DNA of 64,000 nt. Source: Streptococcus hyovaginalis DSM 12219. GTDB lineage: Bacteria; Bacillota; Bacilli; Lactobacillales; Streptococcaceae. The notes beneath the pieces were generated by a model that saw only the letters and a list, made by a program, of their open reading frames with translations, was not told the DNA's origin and ran no database searches. Positions 1 to 9,280 of this stretch are shown piece after piece (the stretch's first letter is position 1; every line of letters starts with the position of its first letter). A program made the translations under genes and the position numbers. The DNA lies in NCBI RefSeq assembly GCF_000420785.1, contig NZ_ATVP01000005.1, positions 1-64,000 on the forward strand, read 5' to 3'.

Positions 1-2
1 AA

Positions 3-386
3 AATCCGATGGGTATAGCAACTGAAAAAGATTACATGATGGCTTATGCTGTTGATACTATTGAAAAGTATCGAAAGGATGTCAATAGATCACTGGCAGA
101 GAGAAAAGATTATATTGCTGATAGTTTTACTTCTAAGGATAATAGTTATTACTTAGAGACAGTAGACTACATTCTTAATCAATCGGCAAAAGACGGTATA
201 AAATCTTATGATTCCACAACCGACAGTATAACAGACTTTCAGTATACAAACGATACCATAACATTTACATTGAATTATACAACGACAACAAATTATACTG
301 ATGGTAGACCAAGTACTACTGACTCATTTACAAGATATTATACGTTAAAATATGTTGATGGCGTTTTTCTAATTGAAAAGTTCTAG
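3..386 (+). CDS. C-terminal part of a TcaA-like membrane-anchored protein (cut by window edge)
   Basis: The reading frame is open to the left edge of the window, so the visible part is only the C-terminus of a longer protein; the ATG at position 9 need not be the start. The residues are polar, rich in Thr, Tyr and Asp, with alternating strands (for example DSITDFQYTNDTITFTLNY) and end in FLIEKF. That pattern resembles the NTF2-like C-terminal domain of streptococcal and staphylococcal TcaA/YvbJ-type proteins, which have an N-terminal zinc ribbon and one membrane helix. Neither of those is visible here, so the assignment rests on general resemblance. A terminator follows closely. Confidence 0.45.
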   Translation, partial: NPMGIATEKDYMMAYAVDTIEKYRKDVNRSLAERKDYIADSFTSKDNSYYLETVDYILNQSAKDGIKSYDSTTDSITDFQYTNDTITFTLNYTTTTNYTDGRPSTTDSFTRYYTLKYVDGVFLIEKF

Positions 387-420
387 GATCTGAGTATAGC
401 GATTTCTTACAAGCCACATA

Positions 421-456
421 AAAAATCTTCTTACTTAATTGTAGGAAGATTTTTTT
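421..456 (+). terminator. Rho-independent terminator after the TcaA-like gene
   Basis: AAAAATCTTCTTAC pairs with GTAGGAAGATTTTTT across a short loop, one G-T wobble, and the 3' arm ends in a T-run. Confidence 0.8.
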
Positions 457-1050
457 AGCCTTAATATTTGTTCAAAATTTGTTCAAAAACAATTATTTTC
501 ATACACCCGACTATATGGAAAAACCTTGATTTAACGCCATTTATGTTTTATATTTTTACTTATTTTAACGCAAAATTGACTGCAATCGGCATAAATAAAA
601 ACGTAAAGGGAACCGAGAAGAGAAATTGACGATTGAATAATAGTCTTCGTCAAACTGTCTTCTGTTTTTTTTATCATAAGATACAAAACTTGAAATCAGA
701 CGTTTTGAACATCATATTAAATTTAGTTAGGCTAACTTTGGGATTCAATGTTGTAACAGAAAACGTAGCTATTTTCATAAGACTAGGGCTCTATTTCTGG
801 AGTGTCTCAATGATATTGCTAATGAATTTGGAATGAGACTTACCGACAGTAAGTTGAGCTAGTTGGAACCAATGTGAAGCATGAAGTTGTAAGAAAATCT
901 TGAGGTGCTTTGATAATAGCATCGGTAGACAATCACACTTATCTCAGTTAATAGACAAAGGTTGTGCCCTACTTATGATTGATTCTAAGGACGAAGTGCT
1001 CTCCTCAAAGTTCAGAACTCCTTTTTTTAGAAGGAATAGGTAAGAAAGAC
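457..1050. other. Intergenic stretch of about 600 bases with no recognisable gene
   Basis: This AT-rich stretch has only short open frames without a credible ribosome site; the longest (633-836, 67 codons) looks random and lacks a Shine-Dalgarno sequence. A direct repeat TTGTTCAAAA occurs at 468-477 and 479-488. Nothing else can be supported; it could be decayed sequence of an old insertion. Confidence 0.4.
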
Positions 1051-1079
1051 TTGTCTTGGATGAGGAGTTCTGCTATAAT
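1051..1079 (+). promoter_or_regulatory. rpmB promoter
   Basis: TTGTCT (1051-1056), 17-base spacer, TATAAT (1074-1079) with an upstream TG making an extended -10 (TGCTATAAT). It lies about 60 bases before rpmB. Confidence 0.75.
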
Positions 1080-1137
1080 AGTAAGGTATGTGGTGCTAGC
1101 ACATCCAAACATATTCTACGTAGGAGGAAAACACGAA

Positions 1138-1326
1138 ATGGCTAAAGTATGTTATTTTACAGGTCGTAAGACTATGTCAGCTAACAACCGTTCACACGCG
1201 ATGAACAAAACAAAACGTACTGCAAAACCAAATCTTCAAAAAGTTACTGTTCTTATTGACGGTAAACCTAAAAAAGTTTGGGCTTCAGCTCGTGCCCTTA
1301 AATCAGGTAAAGTTGAGCGCGTTTAA
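1138..1326 (+). CDS. rpmB: 50S ribosomal protein L28
   Basis: The 62-residue product begins [20 protein letters not shown] and is the usual length and sequence of bacterial L28, a basic protein of the large ribosomal subunit. The start is the ATG at 1138, which follows a strong TAGGAGGA ribosome site by about eight bases; the open frame runs further upstream, but those codons are in the leader. It has its own promoter and terminator, so it is probably monocistronic, as is usual in streptococci. The basic C-terminus ends in KSGKVERV. Confidence 0.97.
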   Translation: MAKVCYFTGRKTMSANNRSHAMNKTKRTAKPNLQKVTVLIDGKPKKVWASARALKSGKVERV

Positions 1327-1332
1327 TAAATG

Positions 1333-1365
1333 AAGAGACTGGATATCAAAGTCCGGTCTTTTTTA
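1333..1365 (+). terminator. rpmB terminator
   Basis: AAGAGACTGGA pairs with TCCGGTCTT and is followed by a T-run. Confidence 0.85.
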
Positions 1366-1388
1366 TTGATGAGTGAAACGGTATCCTT

Positions 1389-1417
1389 TTTACAAAGTGT
1401 TGTGATTGTGGTAGAAT
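1389..1417 (+). promoter_or_regulatory. Promoter of the Asp23-fakA operon
   Basis: TTTACA (1389-1394), 17-base spacer, TAGAAT (1412-1417), about 30 bases before the Asp23-family start codon. Confidence 0.65.
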
Positions 1418-1448
1418 GAAGTGATAAAAACTTGAGAGGTAGTCAACT

Positions 1449-1814
1449 ATGACTGTAAAAATCAATACAAAAGATGGTCAAATTGAACTCCTAGACGATG
1501 TTATTGCGACAGTCGTTGGAGGTTCGGCAACTGAGATTTTTGGTGTTGTCGGTATGGCCAGTAAAAGTGCTATAAAAGATAATTTTCAAGCTTTGCTTCG
1601 TAAAGAAAACTATTCAAAAGGAGTGGTTGTCAAATCTACGGAAGCAGGTATTTCTGTGGATGTTTATACTGTGATGAGCTATGGTGTCAAGATCAGTGAG
1701 GTTTCTAAAAATATTCAAGAACGAGTTAAGTTTAATTTAGAAAATCAGCTAGGGATCTCGGCTGAGACAGTGAATGTTTATGTTCAAAATATTAAGGTTG
1801 TAGGAGAAGAGTAG
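1449..1814 (+). CDS. Asp23/Gls24 family protein (YloU-like)
   Basis: This 121-residue protein belongs to the Asp23/Gls24 (DUF322) family: small alpha/beta proteins linked to the cell envelope in Firmicutes. It carries the family signatures ATEIFGVVGMAS near the N-terminus and VYVQNIKVVGEE at the end. The stop codon TAG shares a base with the GTG start of the following fakA gene, so the two are translationally coupled; the YloU-YloV pairing is common in Firmicutes. The exact role of the family member paired with FakA is not established. A second Asp23-family gene lies at 43222-43617. Confidence 0.88.
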   Translation: MTVKINTKDGQIELLDDVIATVVGGSATEIFGVVGMASKSAIKDNFQALLRKENYSKGVVVKSTEAGISVDVYTVMSYGVKISEVSKNIQERVKFNLENQLGISAETVNVYVQNIKVVGEE

Positions 1815-3487
1815 TGTCAAATATTACAACAAGTTTATTCCAAGAGATGGTTCAAGCAGCAGCCACGAGACTTGGTAAACAAACTGAGTATGTTAATTCC
1901 CTAAACGTCTTCCCTGTTCCAGATGGTGATACAGGTACCAATATGGGAATGACAATGGATAATGGTGCAAAAGAAGTTGCAGACAAACCTGCAACGACTG
2001 TCGGACAGGTCGGTCAAATCTTATCTAAGGGACTTTTGATGGGAGCTCGCGGTAATTCTGGTGTCATTACGTCACAACTCTTTAGAGGTTTTGGGCAAAG
2101 CATCAAAGAATTGGATGAACTAGATGGTCAAGCTTTGGCCAATGCCTTCCAATCAGGTGTTGAAGTTGCCTATAAAGCGGTCATGAAACCGGTAGAAGGT
2201 ACAATTCTTACAGTCTCTCGTGGCGCTGCAACAGCAGCACTCAAAAAAGCTGAAACCTCCAATGATGCGACAGAAGTTATGCGTGCTGCTTTGGAAGGAG
2301 CAAAGGCTGCTCTTGCTAAAACACCGGACTTATTACCTGTTCTTAAAGAAGTTGGTGTTGTAGATTCGGGTGGTCAAGGTTTGGTATATATATATGAAGG
2401 CTTTTTATCTGCTTTGACAGGTGAGTATTTGGCTTCAGATGACTTCCAAGCAACTCCTGCTACTATGACTGAAATGATTAATGCAGAGCATCATAAGTCA
2501 GTTGCTGGACATGTAGCTACAGAAGACATTACCTTTGGCTACTGTACTGAAATCATGGTAGCCCTAGGTAAAGGTCCGACTTATGTCAAAGAGTTTAACT
2601 ATGAAGAGTTCCAGGGCTATTTGAGTGGCTTGGGAGATTCCTTGTTAGTGGTCAACGATGATGAAATCGTGAAAGTCCATGTTCATACAGAAGATCCTGG
2701 TCTGGTAATGCAAGAAGGACTCAAATATGGTTCTTTAGTTAAGGTTAAAGTTGATAATATGCGTAATCAGCACGACGAGGTGCTTGAAAAAACAGCTGCT
2801 CCAACGGTTCCTGAAACATCTAAAGAAGAAAAAGAATTTGGCTTAATTGCAGTTGTTGCCGGTGAAGGATTGGCAGAGATTTTCAAAGCTCAAGGTGTTG
2901 ATCACGTGATTTCTGGTGGCCAGACAATGAATCCTTCTACTGAGGATATTGTCAAAGCCATTGAGCAAGTGAATGCCAAGAATGTCATTATTTTACCAAA
3001 TAATAAAAATATTTTTATGGCAGCACAGTCAGCGGCGGATGTCGTGGATATTCCAGCAGCGGTTGTTGAGACACGTACAGTTCCTCAAGGGTTGACGAGC
3101 TTGTTAGCTTTTGATCCGTCAAAAACTTTGAAAGATAACACAGTAGCCATGTCGGCGAGTCTTTCAGATGTTGTCAGCGGAAGCGTGACTTTAGCCGTTC
3201 GAGATACGACCATTGATGGACTTGAAATTCATGAAAATGATGTTTTGGGGATGGTCGATGGTAAGATTTTAGTATCGACGCCAGATATGGAAGTTGCCCT
3301 TCTGTCAACTTTTGAAAAGATGTTAGATGAAGATAGCGAGATTGTGACTATCTATATTGGTGAAGATGGTGATCAAGCGTTAGCGGATACTATTGCTGAG
3401 AAACTTGAGGAAACTCATGAGGATGTCGAAGTCGAAATTCATCAAGGTGACCAGCCAGTTTATCCATACCTTATGAGTGTTGAGTAA
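1814..3487 (+). CDS. fakA: Fatty acid kinase subunit FakA (DAK/DhaL phosphotransferase family, YloV-like)
   Basis: FakA phosphorylates fatty acids bound by FakB carrier proteins, feeding exogenous fatty acids into phospholipid synthesis. The 557-residue length fits. The N-terminal DhaL kinase domain (about residues 1-200) has the nucleotide and metal motif FPVPDGDTGTNMGMTM near residues 32-47 and GARGNSGVITSQLFRGF near residues 77-93. A middle domain and a C-terminal DegV-like region follow. Translation starts at GTG 1814, overlapping the preceding TAG by one base, with GGAGAAGAG as ribosome site. No fakB is adjacent, which is usual. Confidence 0.93.
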   Translation: MSNITTSLFQEMVQAAATRLGKQTEYVNSLNVFPVPDGDTGTNMGMTMDNGAKEVADKPATTVGQVGQILSKGLLMGARGNSGVITSQLFRGFGQSIKELDELDGQALANAFQSGVEVAYKAVMKPVEGTILTVSRGAATAALKKAETSNDATEVMRAALEGAKAALAKTPDLLPVLKEVGVVDSGGQGLVYIYEGFLSALTGEYLASDDFQATPATMTEMINAEHHKSVAGHVATEDITFGYCTEIMVALGKGPTYVKEFNYEEFQGYLSGLGDSLLVVNDDEIVKVHVHTEDPGLVMQEGLKYGSLVKVKVDNMRNQHDEVLEKTAAPTVPETSKEEKEFGLIAVVAGEGLAEIFKAQGVDHVISGGQTMNPSTEDIVKAIEQVNAKNVIILPNNKNIFMAAQSAADVVDIPAAVVETRTVPQGLTSLLAFDPSKTLKDNTVAMSASLSDVVSGSVTLAVRDTTIDGLEIHENDVLGMVDGKILVSTPDMEVALLSTFEKMLDEDSEIVTIYIGEDGDQALADTIAEKLEETHEDVEVEIHQGDQPVYPYLMSVE

Positions 3488-3510
3488 CGAAGTATTACCT
3501 AATCTTAACA

Positions 3511-3543
3511 AAAAGGGAGAATCTTATCGGTTCTCTCTTTTAT
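3511..3543 (+). terminator. fakA terminator
   Basis: AAAAGGGAGAATC pairs with GGTTCTCTCTTTT around a five-base loop. Confidence 0.85.
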
Positions 3544-3731
3544 TGTTTCATTTTTGAAAGACTGGTAAATAAATATTTTTTCCCCTATCATTTTTAAAAA
3601 GAACATCTGATAAGTCTTTTGAGATCAAAAGACTGTAGAACTTATCTCTCTCGTTCTTTCAAGTATTGTAATATAGTTAAGCAGAGTTGCGTTTCCACGT
3701 TTAATAAATACTTGAGACGATAAAGTAATGA

Positions 3732-3759
3732 TTGACACTATTTTCACAATTGGTATAAT
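3732..3759 (+). promoter_or_regulatory. Promoter of the SPFH gene
   Basis: TTGACA (3732-3737), 16-base spacer, TATAAT (3754-3759), with a 34-base leader containing AGGAGGT. Confidence 0.85.
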
Positions 3760-3793
3760 GACAGTATGAATTTGTTTTTAGGAGGTTTTTATA

Positions 3794-4693
3794 ATGGCTT
3801 TAGCACTAGTATTTAATCTGATTCTTCTTATTGTTATTGTTACCATTATAGTGAGTACATTATATGTGGTTCGACAGCAGTCGGTTGCTATCATTGAACG
3901 CTTTGGGAAATACCAAAAAATTGCGACTAGCGGTATTCATGTGAGGCTCCCTTTTGGAATTGATAAGATTGCCGCGCGTGTGCAACTACGCTTATTGCAG
4001 AGTGATATCGTTGTTGAGACAAAGACTAAAGATAATGTTTTTGTTACCTTAAACGTTGCCACGCAATATCGTGTGAATGAACAAAATGTGATTGATGCTT
4101 ATTATAAATTAATGAAGCCAGAAGCACAAATTAAGTCATATATCGAAGACGCTCTGCGTTCATCAGTACCAAAATTAACTTTAGATGAGTTATTTGAGAA
4201 AAAAGATGAAATTGCCTTGGAAGTACAACATCAAGTGGCAGAGGAAATGTCAACCTACGGATATATCATTGTCAAAACTTTGATCACTAAGGTGGAACCG
4301 GACGCTGAAGTTAAGCAATCCATGAATGAAATTAATGCTGCCCAACGTAAACGCGTGGCTGCTCAGGAGTTAGCTGAAGCTGATAAAATCAAGATCGTGA
4401 CAGCCGCATCGGCAGAAGCAGAAAAGGATCGCTTGCATGGTGTTGGTATTGCTCAACAACGTAAGGCGATTGTGGATGGGTTGGCAGAATCTATCCAAGA
4501 ATTAAAAGATGCCAATATTAGTTTGAGTGAAGAAGAAATTATGTCTATTCTTTTAACGAACCAATACCTTGATACTTTAAATACATTTGCATCAAGTGGC
4601 AATCAGACCATTTTCTTACCGAATACACCAAACGGTGTTGATGATATCAGAACTCAAATATTGTCTGCTTTGAAAGCTACTAAGAATAAGTAG
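3794..4693 (+). CDS. SPFH/band 7 (stomatin-prohibitin) membrane protein
   Basis: The 299-residue product has one N-terminal membrane helix (about residues 5-26) followed by an SPFH domain, recognisable from VVRQQSVAIIERFGKYQKI and the PEAQIKSYIEDALRSSVPKLTLDELFE segment. An Ala/Glu-rich helical stretch (AAQRKRVAAQELAEADKIKI) near residues 180-200 matches the oligomerising coiled coil. Such proteins form membrane-associated rings or microdomains and often act with membrane proteases. It has its own promoter and terminator. No NfeD-type or FtsH partner gene is adjacent. Confidence 0.9.
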   Translation: MALALVFNLILLIVIVTIIVSTLYVVRQQSVAIIERFGKYQKIATSGIHVRLPFGIDKIAARVQLRLLQSDIVVETKTKDNVFVTLNVATQYRVNEQNVIDAYYKLMKPEAQIKSYIEDALRSSVPKLTLDELFEKKDEIALEVQHQVAEEMSTYGYIIVKTLITKVEPDAEVKQSMNEINAAQRKRVAAQELAEADKIKIVTAASAEAEKDRLHGVGIAQQRKAIVDGLAESIQELKDANISLSEEEIMSILLTNQYLDTLNTFASSGNQTIFLPNTPNGVDDIRTQILSALKATKNK

Positions 4694-4823
4694 AAATGCT
4701 ATTAGTCTCGCGAAGATTGAATAAGTGGTCGTTTAGGGCTTTTCTTTAATTTCTGGCTTTCTAGATACCATTTTTAACAGAACTGCTGAGAATATGTTGT
4801 CAAAATGTAGCTTATCTACGTTC

Positions 4824-4860
4824 AAAGACTGAAAATGCTTAAGGCTTTTCAGTCTTTTTT
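4824..4860 (+). terminator. Terminator downstream of the SPFH gene
   Basis: AAAGACTGAAAATGC pairs with GGCTTTTCAGTCTTTTTT around a TTAA loop. Confidence 0.85.
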
Positions 4861-4932
4861 GATGGGGAATCGTTTCACTAGTAAAGTAGTTTTGCTACTA
4901 CTGCAAATTTTTGAGTAGTATCATGTCATAAC

Positions 4933-4976
4933 AAAAAGCTCTTAGAAGCGACAAATGTAGTCGCTTCTAAGAGCTT
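4933..4976 (-). terminator. Terminator of the minus-strand amino-acid ABC operon
   Basis: A perfect stem, GCTCTTAGAAGCGAC with GTCGCTTCTAAGAGC, has A residues on its left flank, giving a T-run on the minus strand. It lies about 60 bases past the stop of the ATPase gene. Confidence 0.85.
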
Positions 4977-5035
4977 CGATACTGCTTTTAAGAAGGGTTT
5001 ATCTCTCACGTAAAGGTAAGCCATTTTTTGATCAT

Positions 5036-5776
5036 TTATTTTAAGAAACGTTTTAAGAATTCCTTGGTTCGCTCTTCTTGTGGGTTTTCAAAAATTTGTT
5101 GAGGGGTTCCCTCTTCAGCGATGATACCTTTGTCCATAAAGATGACGCGGTCAGAAACTTCCTTAGCAAATTCCATCTCGTGGGTAACGATAATCATGGT
5201 TAATCCTGATTTGGCTAGGTCTTGCATGGTTCTAAGAACCTCTCCGACCATCTCTGGGTCAAGAGCAGATGTTGGTTCATCAAAGAGGATGGCTTCTGGG
5301 TCAACTGAGAGGGCACGAGCGATGGCGACACGCTGTTTTTGCCCACCTGATAATTGACTAGGGCGTGCTTTCCAGTAACGTTCTCCCATGCCAACTTTTT
5401 CAAGGTTAGTTTTAGCGATGGTCTCAGCTTCGGTGCGGTTGCGTTTGAGAACGGTTGTTTGTGCTACAATAGCATTTTCAAGAACGTTCAGATTTTCAAA
5501 TAAATTAAAGGATTGAAAGACCATACCAAGTTTTTCACGGTAGGTTGTAAGATCGTATCCTTTTTTAAGGACATTTTCGCCGTGATAAAGGATATGACCT
5601 TCAGTTGGTTCTTCAAGGAGATTGATTGAGCGTAGAAAAGTAGATTTTCCTGATCCTGATGATCCGATAATCGAAATGACTTCGCCCTTATTGATACTTA
5701 GAGAAATATCTTTTAATACTTCATTATGACCAAAGGATTTTTTAAGATGTCTGATTTCTAAAATGGGATTAGTCAT
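5036..5776 (-). CDS. Amino-acid ABC transporter, ATP-binding protein (GlnQ type)
   Basis: This 246-residue ATPase drives polar amino-acid import with the adjacent fused binding protein-permease. It has Walker [10 protein letters not shown], the signature LSGGQKQR and Walker [13 protein letters not shown], as in GlnQ/ArtP ATPases. The start is the ATG whose first base is 5776 ([15 protein letters not shown]), which follows GAGGAGGT; a longer upstream reading has no ribosome site. It overlaps the upstream gene by eight bases, so the two are coupled. The substrate (glutamine, arginine/lysine or another) cannot be read from the sequence. Confidence 0.94.
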   Translation of the reverse strand: MTNPILEIRHLKKSFGHNEVLKDISLSINKGEVISIIGSSGSGKSTFLRSINLLEEPTEGHILYHGENVLKKGYDLTTYREKLGMVFQSFNLFENLNVLENAIVAQTTVLKRNRTEAETIAKTNLEKVGMGERYWKARPSQLSGGQKQRVAIARALSVDPEAILFDEPTSALDPEMVGEVLRTMQDLAKSGLTMIIVTHEMEFAKEVSDRVIFMDKGIIAEEGTPQQIFENPQEERTKEFLKRFLK

Positions 5777-7337
5777 GAGAGACCTCCTCGATTTGCATTT
5801 GGTTGGCACCTGTTGTATAGGTATCGACATCCATTCGTCTTTCGATGAAACGGAGGATACGTGTCACAGTGAAGGTTAATACGAAGTAGATGACAGCTAT
5901 CACTGTGAAGGTTTGGAAATATTGATAAGTTTGTGTAGCGACAGTATTACCTGAGAAGTAAAGCTCAACTACAGAGATAACGTTGAGGACAGAGGTGTCC
6001 TTGATATTAATAACAAACTCATTACCAGTTGCAGGCAAGATATTGCGGACAACCTGAGGCAATACAATTTTACGCATGGTTTGGTTATGATTAAAACCAA
6101 GGGCTGTAGCTGCCTCAAACTGTCCCTTATCAACAGCAAAGATACCACCGCGAACAATCTCACTCATGTAGGCACCTGTATTGATAGAGACGATGAAAAT
6201 AGCTGCTAGGGTACGGTCAAGTGAAACTCCGAAAGCTTGGGCAGTACCGTAGTAGATAACCATGGCTTGTACAATCATTGGCGTACCACGGAAAACTTCA
6301 ATATAGACATTTAGTAACCAACCAAAGAGTTTTTGGAGGATAGCTAATGCTTTATTGCTAGCTTTAGGAGCCGTACGATAAACACCAATTAGAAGTCCAA
6401 TAATAGTCCCGATAATGGTCCCCAGAATTGAAATTAAGAGAGTAATGCCAGTTCCTCGAAGAAGTTGTTTCCAGTTGTTTTTGACAATGTCAGCAACTTG
6501 AGCAAAGAAACTTTTTGGCGCTTGTGCATCCGATGTTTCAGAGGGTTGTTCAGCAATCATACGATCCATGAGTTGGATACGTTCTTCTTCAGAGATTGTT
6601 GCTAAAACTTGATTGACCTGTACGATGCGATCGTCCCCTTTGCGCATACCGACAGCGGTAGCAGCATTGGACTCCTCGACTTCGAAACCTGGCTTAGGAA
6701 CGAGCATTTTGAAGTTGCTATTGGCTTCCTCGGCAGTTAGGGCTTCTGGACGTTCAGAAATGTAAGCATCGATAACCCCTGATGATAGGGCTTGGCGCAT
6801 TTGAGAGAAATCTCCCATCGGTGTTTGAGGATCAGCTCCCTCTAGTGCAGGAAGTAAATCAACGTGCCAAACACCTTGCTGGGCTGTTACTTTTGCCCCT
6901 TTGAAATCGTTGAGTGTTTTAGCATTAGCGTACTTACCATCTTTAGAAACAACGATAACAGGTTCGCTAGTGTAATAGCTATCAGAGAAGGCGATTTCTT
7001 TTTTACGCTCTTCTGTAGGGCTCATCCCAGCAGCAATCATGTCAATTTTACCTGAAGTAAGAGCTGGAACGAGTCCTTCCCACTTGGTTTTAACGACTAG
7101 GAGTTTTTTCCCCATCTTGTCGGCAATTTTTTGCGCCACTTGGACGTCGTAACCATTGGCGTATTGATTGGTTCCCTCGATAGGGGCAGCACCATTTGAG
7201 TCATCTTCTTGTGTCCAGTTAAAAGGAGCATAGGCAGCCTCCATGCCGACACGTAGGTATTCATCTGCTTGTGCTTGAGTAGCTCCTGTAAATAAGAGGA
7301 GCAGCGTTGCAAAGCAAACTAAAAAGATCTTTTTCAT
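5769..7337 (-). CDS. Amino-acid ABC transporter, fused substrate-binding protein and permease
   Basis: One 522-residue polypeptide joins an extracellular binding domain to a membrane permease, an arrangement known for GlnP-type importers of Firmicutes. A signal peptide (about residues 1-24, ending QAQA) precedes a family 3 solute-binding domain (about 28-265, with AAYAPFNW and [21 protein letters not shown]). The permease half (about 290-510) has several membrane helices and an EAA-type loop [20 protein letters not shown]. There is a single binding domain; some homologues have two in tandem. It is first in a two-gene operon with the ATPase. It lacks a lipobox, so the signal peptide may serve as the membrane anchor or be cleaved. 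Confidence 0.93.
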   Translation of the reverse strand: MKKIFLVCFATLLLLFTGATQAQADEYLRVGMEAAYAPFNWTQEDDSNGAAPIEGTNQYANGYDVQVAQKIADKMGKKLLVVKTKWEGLVPALTSGKIDMIAAGMSPTEERKKEIAFSDSYYTSEPVIVVSKDGKYANAKTLNDFKGAKVTAQQGVWHVDLLPALEGADPQTPMGDFSQMRQALSSGVIDAYISERPEALTAEEANSNFKMLVPKPGFEVEESNAATAVGMRKGDDRIVQVNQVLATISEEERIQLMDRMIAEQPSETSDAQAPKSFFAQVADIVKNNWKQLLRGTGITLLISILGTIIGTIIGLLIGVYRTAPKASNKALAILQKLFGWLLNVYIEVFRGTPMIVQAMVIYYGTAQAFGVSLDRTLAAIFIVSINTGAYMSEIVRGGIFAVDKGQFEAATALGFNHNQTMRKIVLPQVVRNILPATGNEFVINIKDTSVLNVISVVELYFSGNTVATQTYQYFQTFTVIAVIYFVLTFTVTRILRFIERRMDVDTYTTGANQMQIEEVSHD

Positions 7338-7370
7338 AAAAGACTCCTATTTTTTTATTTGTATCTACCT

Positions 7371-7399
7371 ATTTTACAAGAAAGAAGACCCTATTTCAA
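7371..7399 (-). promoter_or_regulatory. Promoter of the amino-acid ABC operon
   Basis: Read on the minus strand: TTGAAA (7399-7394), 17-base spacer, TAAAAT (7376-7371), followed by an AGGAGTC ribosome site before the ATG at 7337. Confidence 0.7.
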
Positions 7400-7481
7400 T
7401 ATGAAAGTGCTTTAGATTCGGAATAAATATGCAAAGATGTGATTAAGAAATAGAATGGTTTACTCTATTTTTTCCAAGTTT

Positions 7482-7490
7482 TGATATAAT
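7482..7490 (+). promoter_or_regulatory. Extended -10 promoter of uppP
   Basis: TGATATAAT is an extended -10 box 30 bases before the uppP start; no clear -35 is visible, which such promoters tolerate. Confidence 0.6.
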
Positions 7491-7520
7491 GATAAGGAAA
7501 TTATCCTAAAAGGAGTTATC

Positions 7521-8360
7521 ATGTTATTTATTGAATTACTAAAAGCTATTTTTTATGGTATTGTAGAAGGGTTAACGGAATGGTTACCTGTTTCAAGTAC
7601 GGGGCACTTGATTCTCGTTCAAGAATTCATTACATTTAATCAGTCTAAAGACTTTATTGACATGTTTAATATCGTTATCCAATTGGGTGCGATTCTAGCT
7701 GTTATTGTAATCTATTTTGAAAGATTGAATCCTTTTCAACCCGGAAAAACAGCTAAACAGGTACAGAGTACTTGGCAGTTATGGTTGAAAGTTGCAATTG
7801 CCTGTATCCCATCTGTAGCGGTGGCACTACCTTTTGACGACTGGTTTGAAGCGCATTTTAATAAAATGGTGCCCGTGGCAATGGCACTTATTGTTTACGG
7901 GATTGCCTTTATTGTTATTGAACGTCGCAATCACGGGCTCACTCCTAAGGTGACAGATCTTTCTGCCATGACCTACCAAACGGCTCTCTTTATTGGTTTG
8001 TTTCAGGTTTTGGCCATTGTGCCTGGAACCAGTCGATCAGGGGCGACGATTCTAGGTGCCATTATTTTAGGAATGAGTCGATCTGTAGCAGCTGATTTTA
8101 CCTTTTTCTTAGCAATTCCTACCATGTTTGGGTATAGTGGACTCAAAGCGGTTAAATTTTTCCTAGACGGCAACGTTTTGAATTGGTCGCAAGTTCTGAT
8201 TTTACTTGTCGCTAGTGTTACTGCCTTTCTAGTGAGTTTGTATGCGATTAAATTTTTAACAGACTATGTTAAGAAACATGATTTCACTGTATTTGGGAAA
8301 TATCGGATTGTTTTGGGCTTGGTTCTCATTGCTTATGTCCTTGTACGCACCATACTGTAA
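7521..8360 (+). CDS. uppP: Undecaprenyl-diphosphatase (bacitracin resistance)
   Basis: UppP (BacA) dephosphorylates undecaprenyl diphosphate to recycle the lipid carrier for peptidoglycan and wall-polymer synthesis; extra copies confer bacitracin tolerance. The 279-residue integral membrane protein carries both family motifs: [15 protein letters not shown] near residues 17-31 and the [10 protein letters not shown] active-site loop near residue 169. The start ATG follows AAAAGGAG. It is a single-gene unit between its own promoter and a terminator. It sits close to tagO, which uses the same lipid carrier. Confidence 0.96.
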   Translation: MLFIELLKAIFYGIVEGLTEWLPVSSTGHLILVQEFITFNQSKDFIDMFNIVIQLGAILAVIVIYFERLNPFQPGKTAKQVQSTWQLWLKVAIACIPSVAVALPFDDWFEAHFNKMVPVAMALIVYGIAFIVIERRNHGLTPKVTDLSAMTYQTALFIGLFQVLAIVPGTSRSGATILGAIILGMSRSVAADFTFFLAIPTMFGYSGLKAVKFFLDGNVLNWSQVLILLVASVTAFLVSLYAIKFLTDYVKKHDFTVFGKYRIVLGLVLIAYVLVRTIL

Positions 8361-8402
8361 GGTGTGCTGTTGCTAGGGACTAGTTATGCCACATATTAAA
8401 TG

Positions 8403-8440
8403 AAGAATTTGGAACAGCTTTTGTTTCGAATTCTTTTTGT
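8403..8440 (+). terminator. uppP terminator
   Basis: AAGAATTTGGAACA pairs, with wobbles, to TGTTTCGAATTCTT and is followed by a T-run. Confidence 0.65.
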
Positions 8441-8453
8441 GTCTGGAGGAAAA

Positions 8454-8482
8454 TTGAAAAGAGTGCTTATTTTTAGTATAAT
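8454..8482 (+). promoter_or_regulatory. mecA promoter
   Basis: TTGAAA (8454-8459), 17-base spacer, TATAAT (8477-8482). Confidence 0.75.
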
Positions 8483-8512
8483 AGATAGCAATACACGTAT
8501 GAGGTATCTTAA

Positions 8513-9280
8513 ATGGAAATGAAACAAATTAGCGAAACGACGCTAAAAATTACAATTAGTATGGAAGACTTAGAAGAACGGGGAATGGAGTTGAAAGATT
8601 TCTTGATTCCACAAGAAAAAACGGAAGAATTTTTTTATACCGTTATGGATGAGTTGGATTTGCCCGATAATTTTAAAAACAGTGGCATGCTCAGTTTCAG
8701 GGTGACGCCCAAAAAGGATCGCTTAGATGTTTTTGTGACAAAGTCTGAGATTGATAAAGACCTTAATTTTGAAGATTTGGCGGATCTTGGCGATGTTTCG
8801 CAAATGTCACCGGAAGAATTTTTTAAGACATTGGAAAAGTCGATGTTGGAGAAAGGGGATGTAGATGCCCATAAAAAACTAAAACAAATGGAAGATATGG
8901 TTGAGTCAGCAATGACAGATGCTATGGCAGCATCTGAACAAACCTCTGATCCCGTATCCGAAGAGGACGATGCTTTGGATACACCGGAGTATACTCACTA
9001 TGTTCTGATATTTTCAACAGTTAAAGAGGCTGTTAGATTTTCAAAAGCGATTGATTTTGAGGTTGAAGCTTCTGAATTGTATAAACTTTTTGGGCAGTAT
9101 TATATGACAGTATTAGTTGGTCTCGAGGACAAACCTGCTTATTATGCTGACTTGATTCATTCAAGATTGTTAGAATATAGTCGCGAAGGTTTAAAAACAC
9201 GTGCTTACCTCCAAGAACATGGTGTTCGTTTATTGGAAGGGACTGCTATCCAAATATTAGAGGGTGTTAGGGTGAACTAA
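8513..9280 (+). CDS. mecA: Adaptor protein MecA
   Basis: MecA targets proteins to the ClpC ATPase for degradation; in streptococci it is known to target the competence factor ComX. The 255-residue protein starts [15 protein letters not shown], typical of the N-terminal target-binding domain. An acidic linker (about 130-165, with [15 protein letters not shown]) follows, then the C-terminal ClpC-binding domain ([20 protein letters not shown] onward). Its TAA stop overlaps the ATG of tagO by one base, so the two are co-transcribed and coupled, an order seen in many streptococci. Confidence 0.95.
   Translation: MEMKQISETTLKITISMEDLEERGMELKDFLIPQEKTEEFFYTVMDELDLPDNFKNSGMLSFRVTPKKDRLDVFVTKSEIDKDLNFEDLADLGDVSQMSPEEFFKTLEKSMLEKGDVDAHKKLKQMEDMVESAMTDAMAASEQTSDPVSEEDDALDTPEYTHYVLIFSTVKEAVRFSKAIDFEVEASELYKLFGQYYMTVLVGLEDKPAYYADLIHSRLLEYSREGLKTRAYLQEHGVRLLEGTAIQILEGVRVN

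Noticed and set aside
633-836. 67-codon open frame between the TcaA-like gene and rpmB
   Set aside because: No ribosome site, composition unlike a protein, no recognised motif; probably chance.
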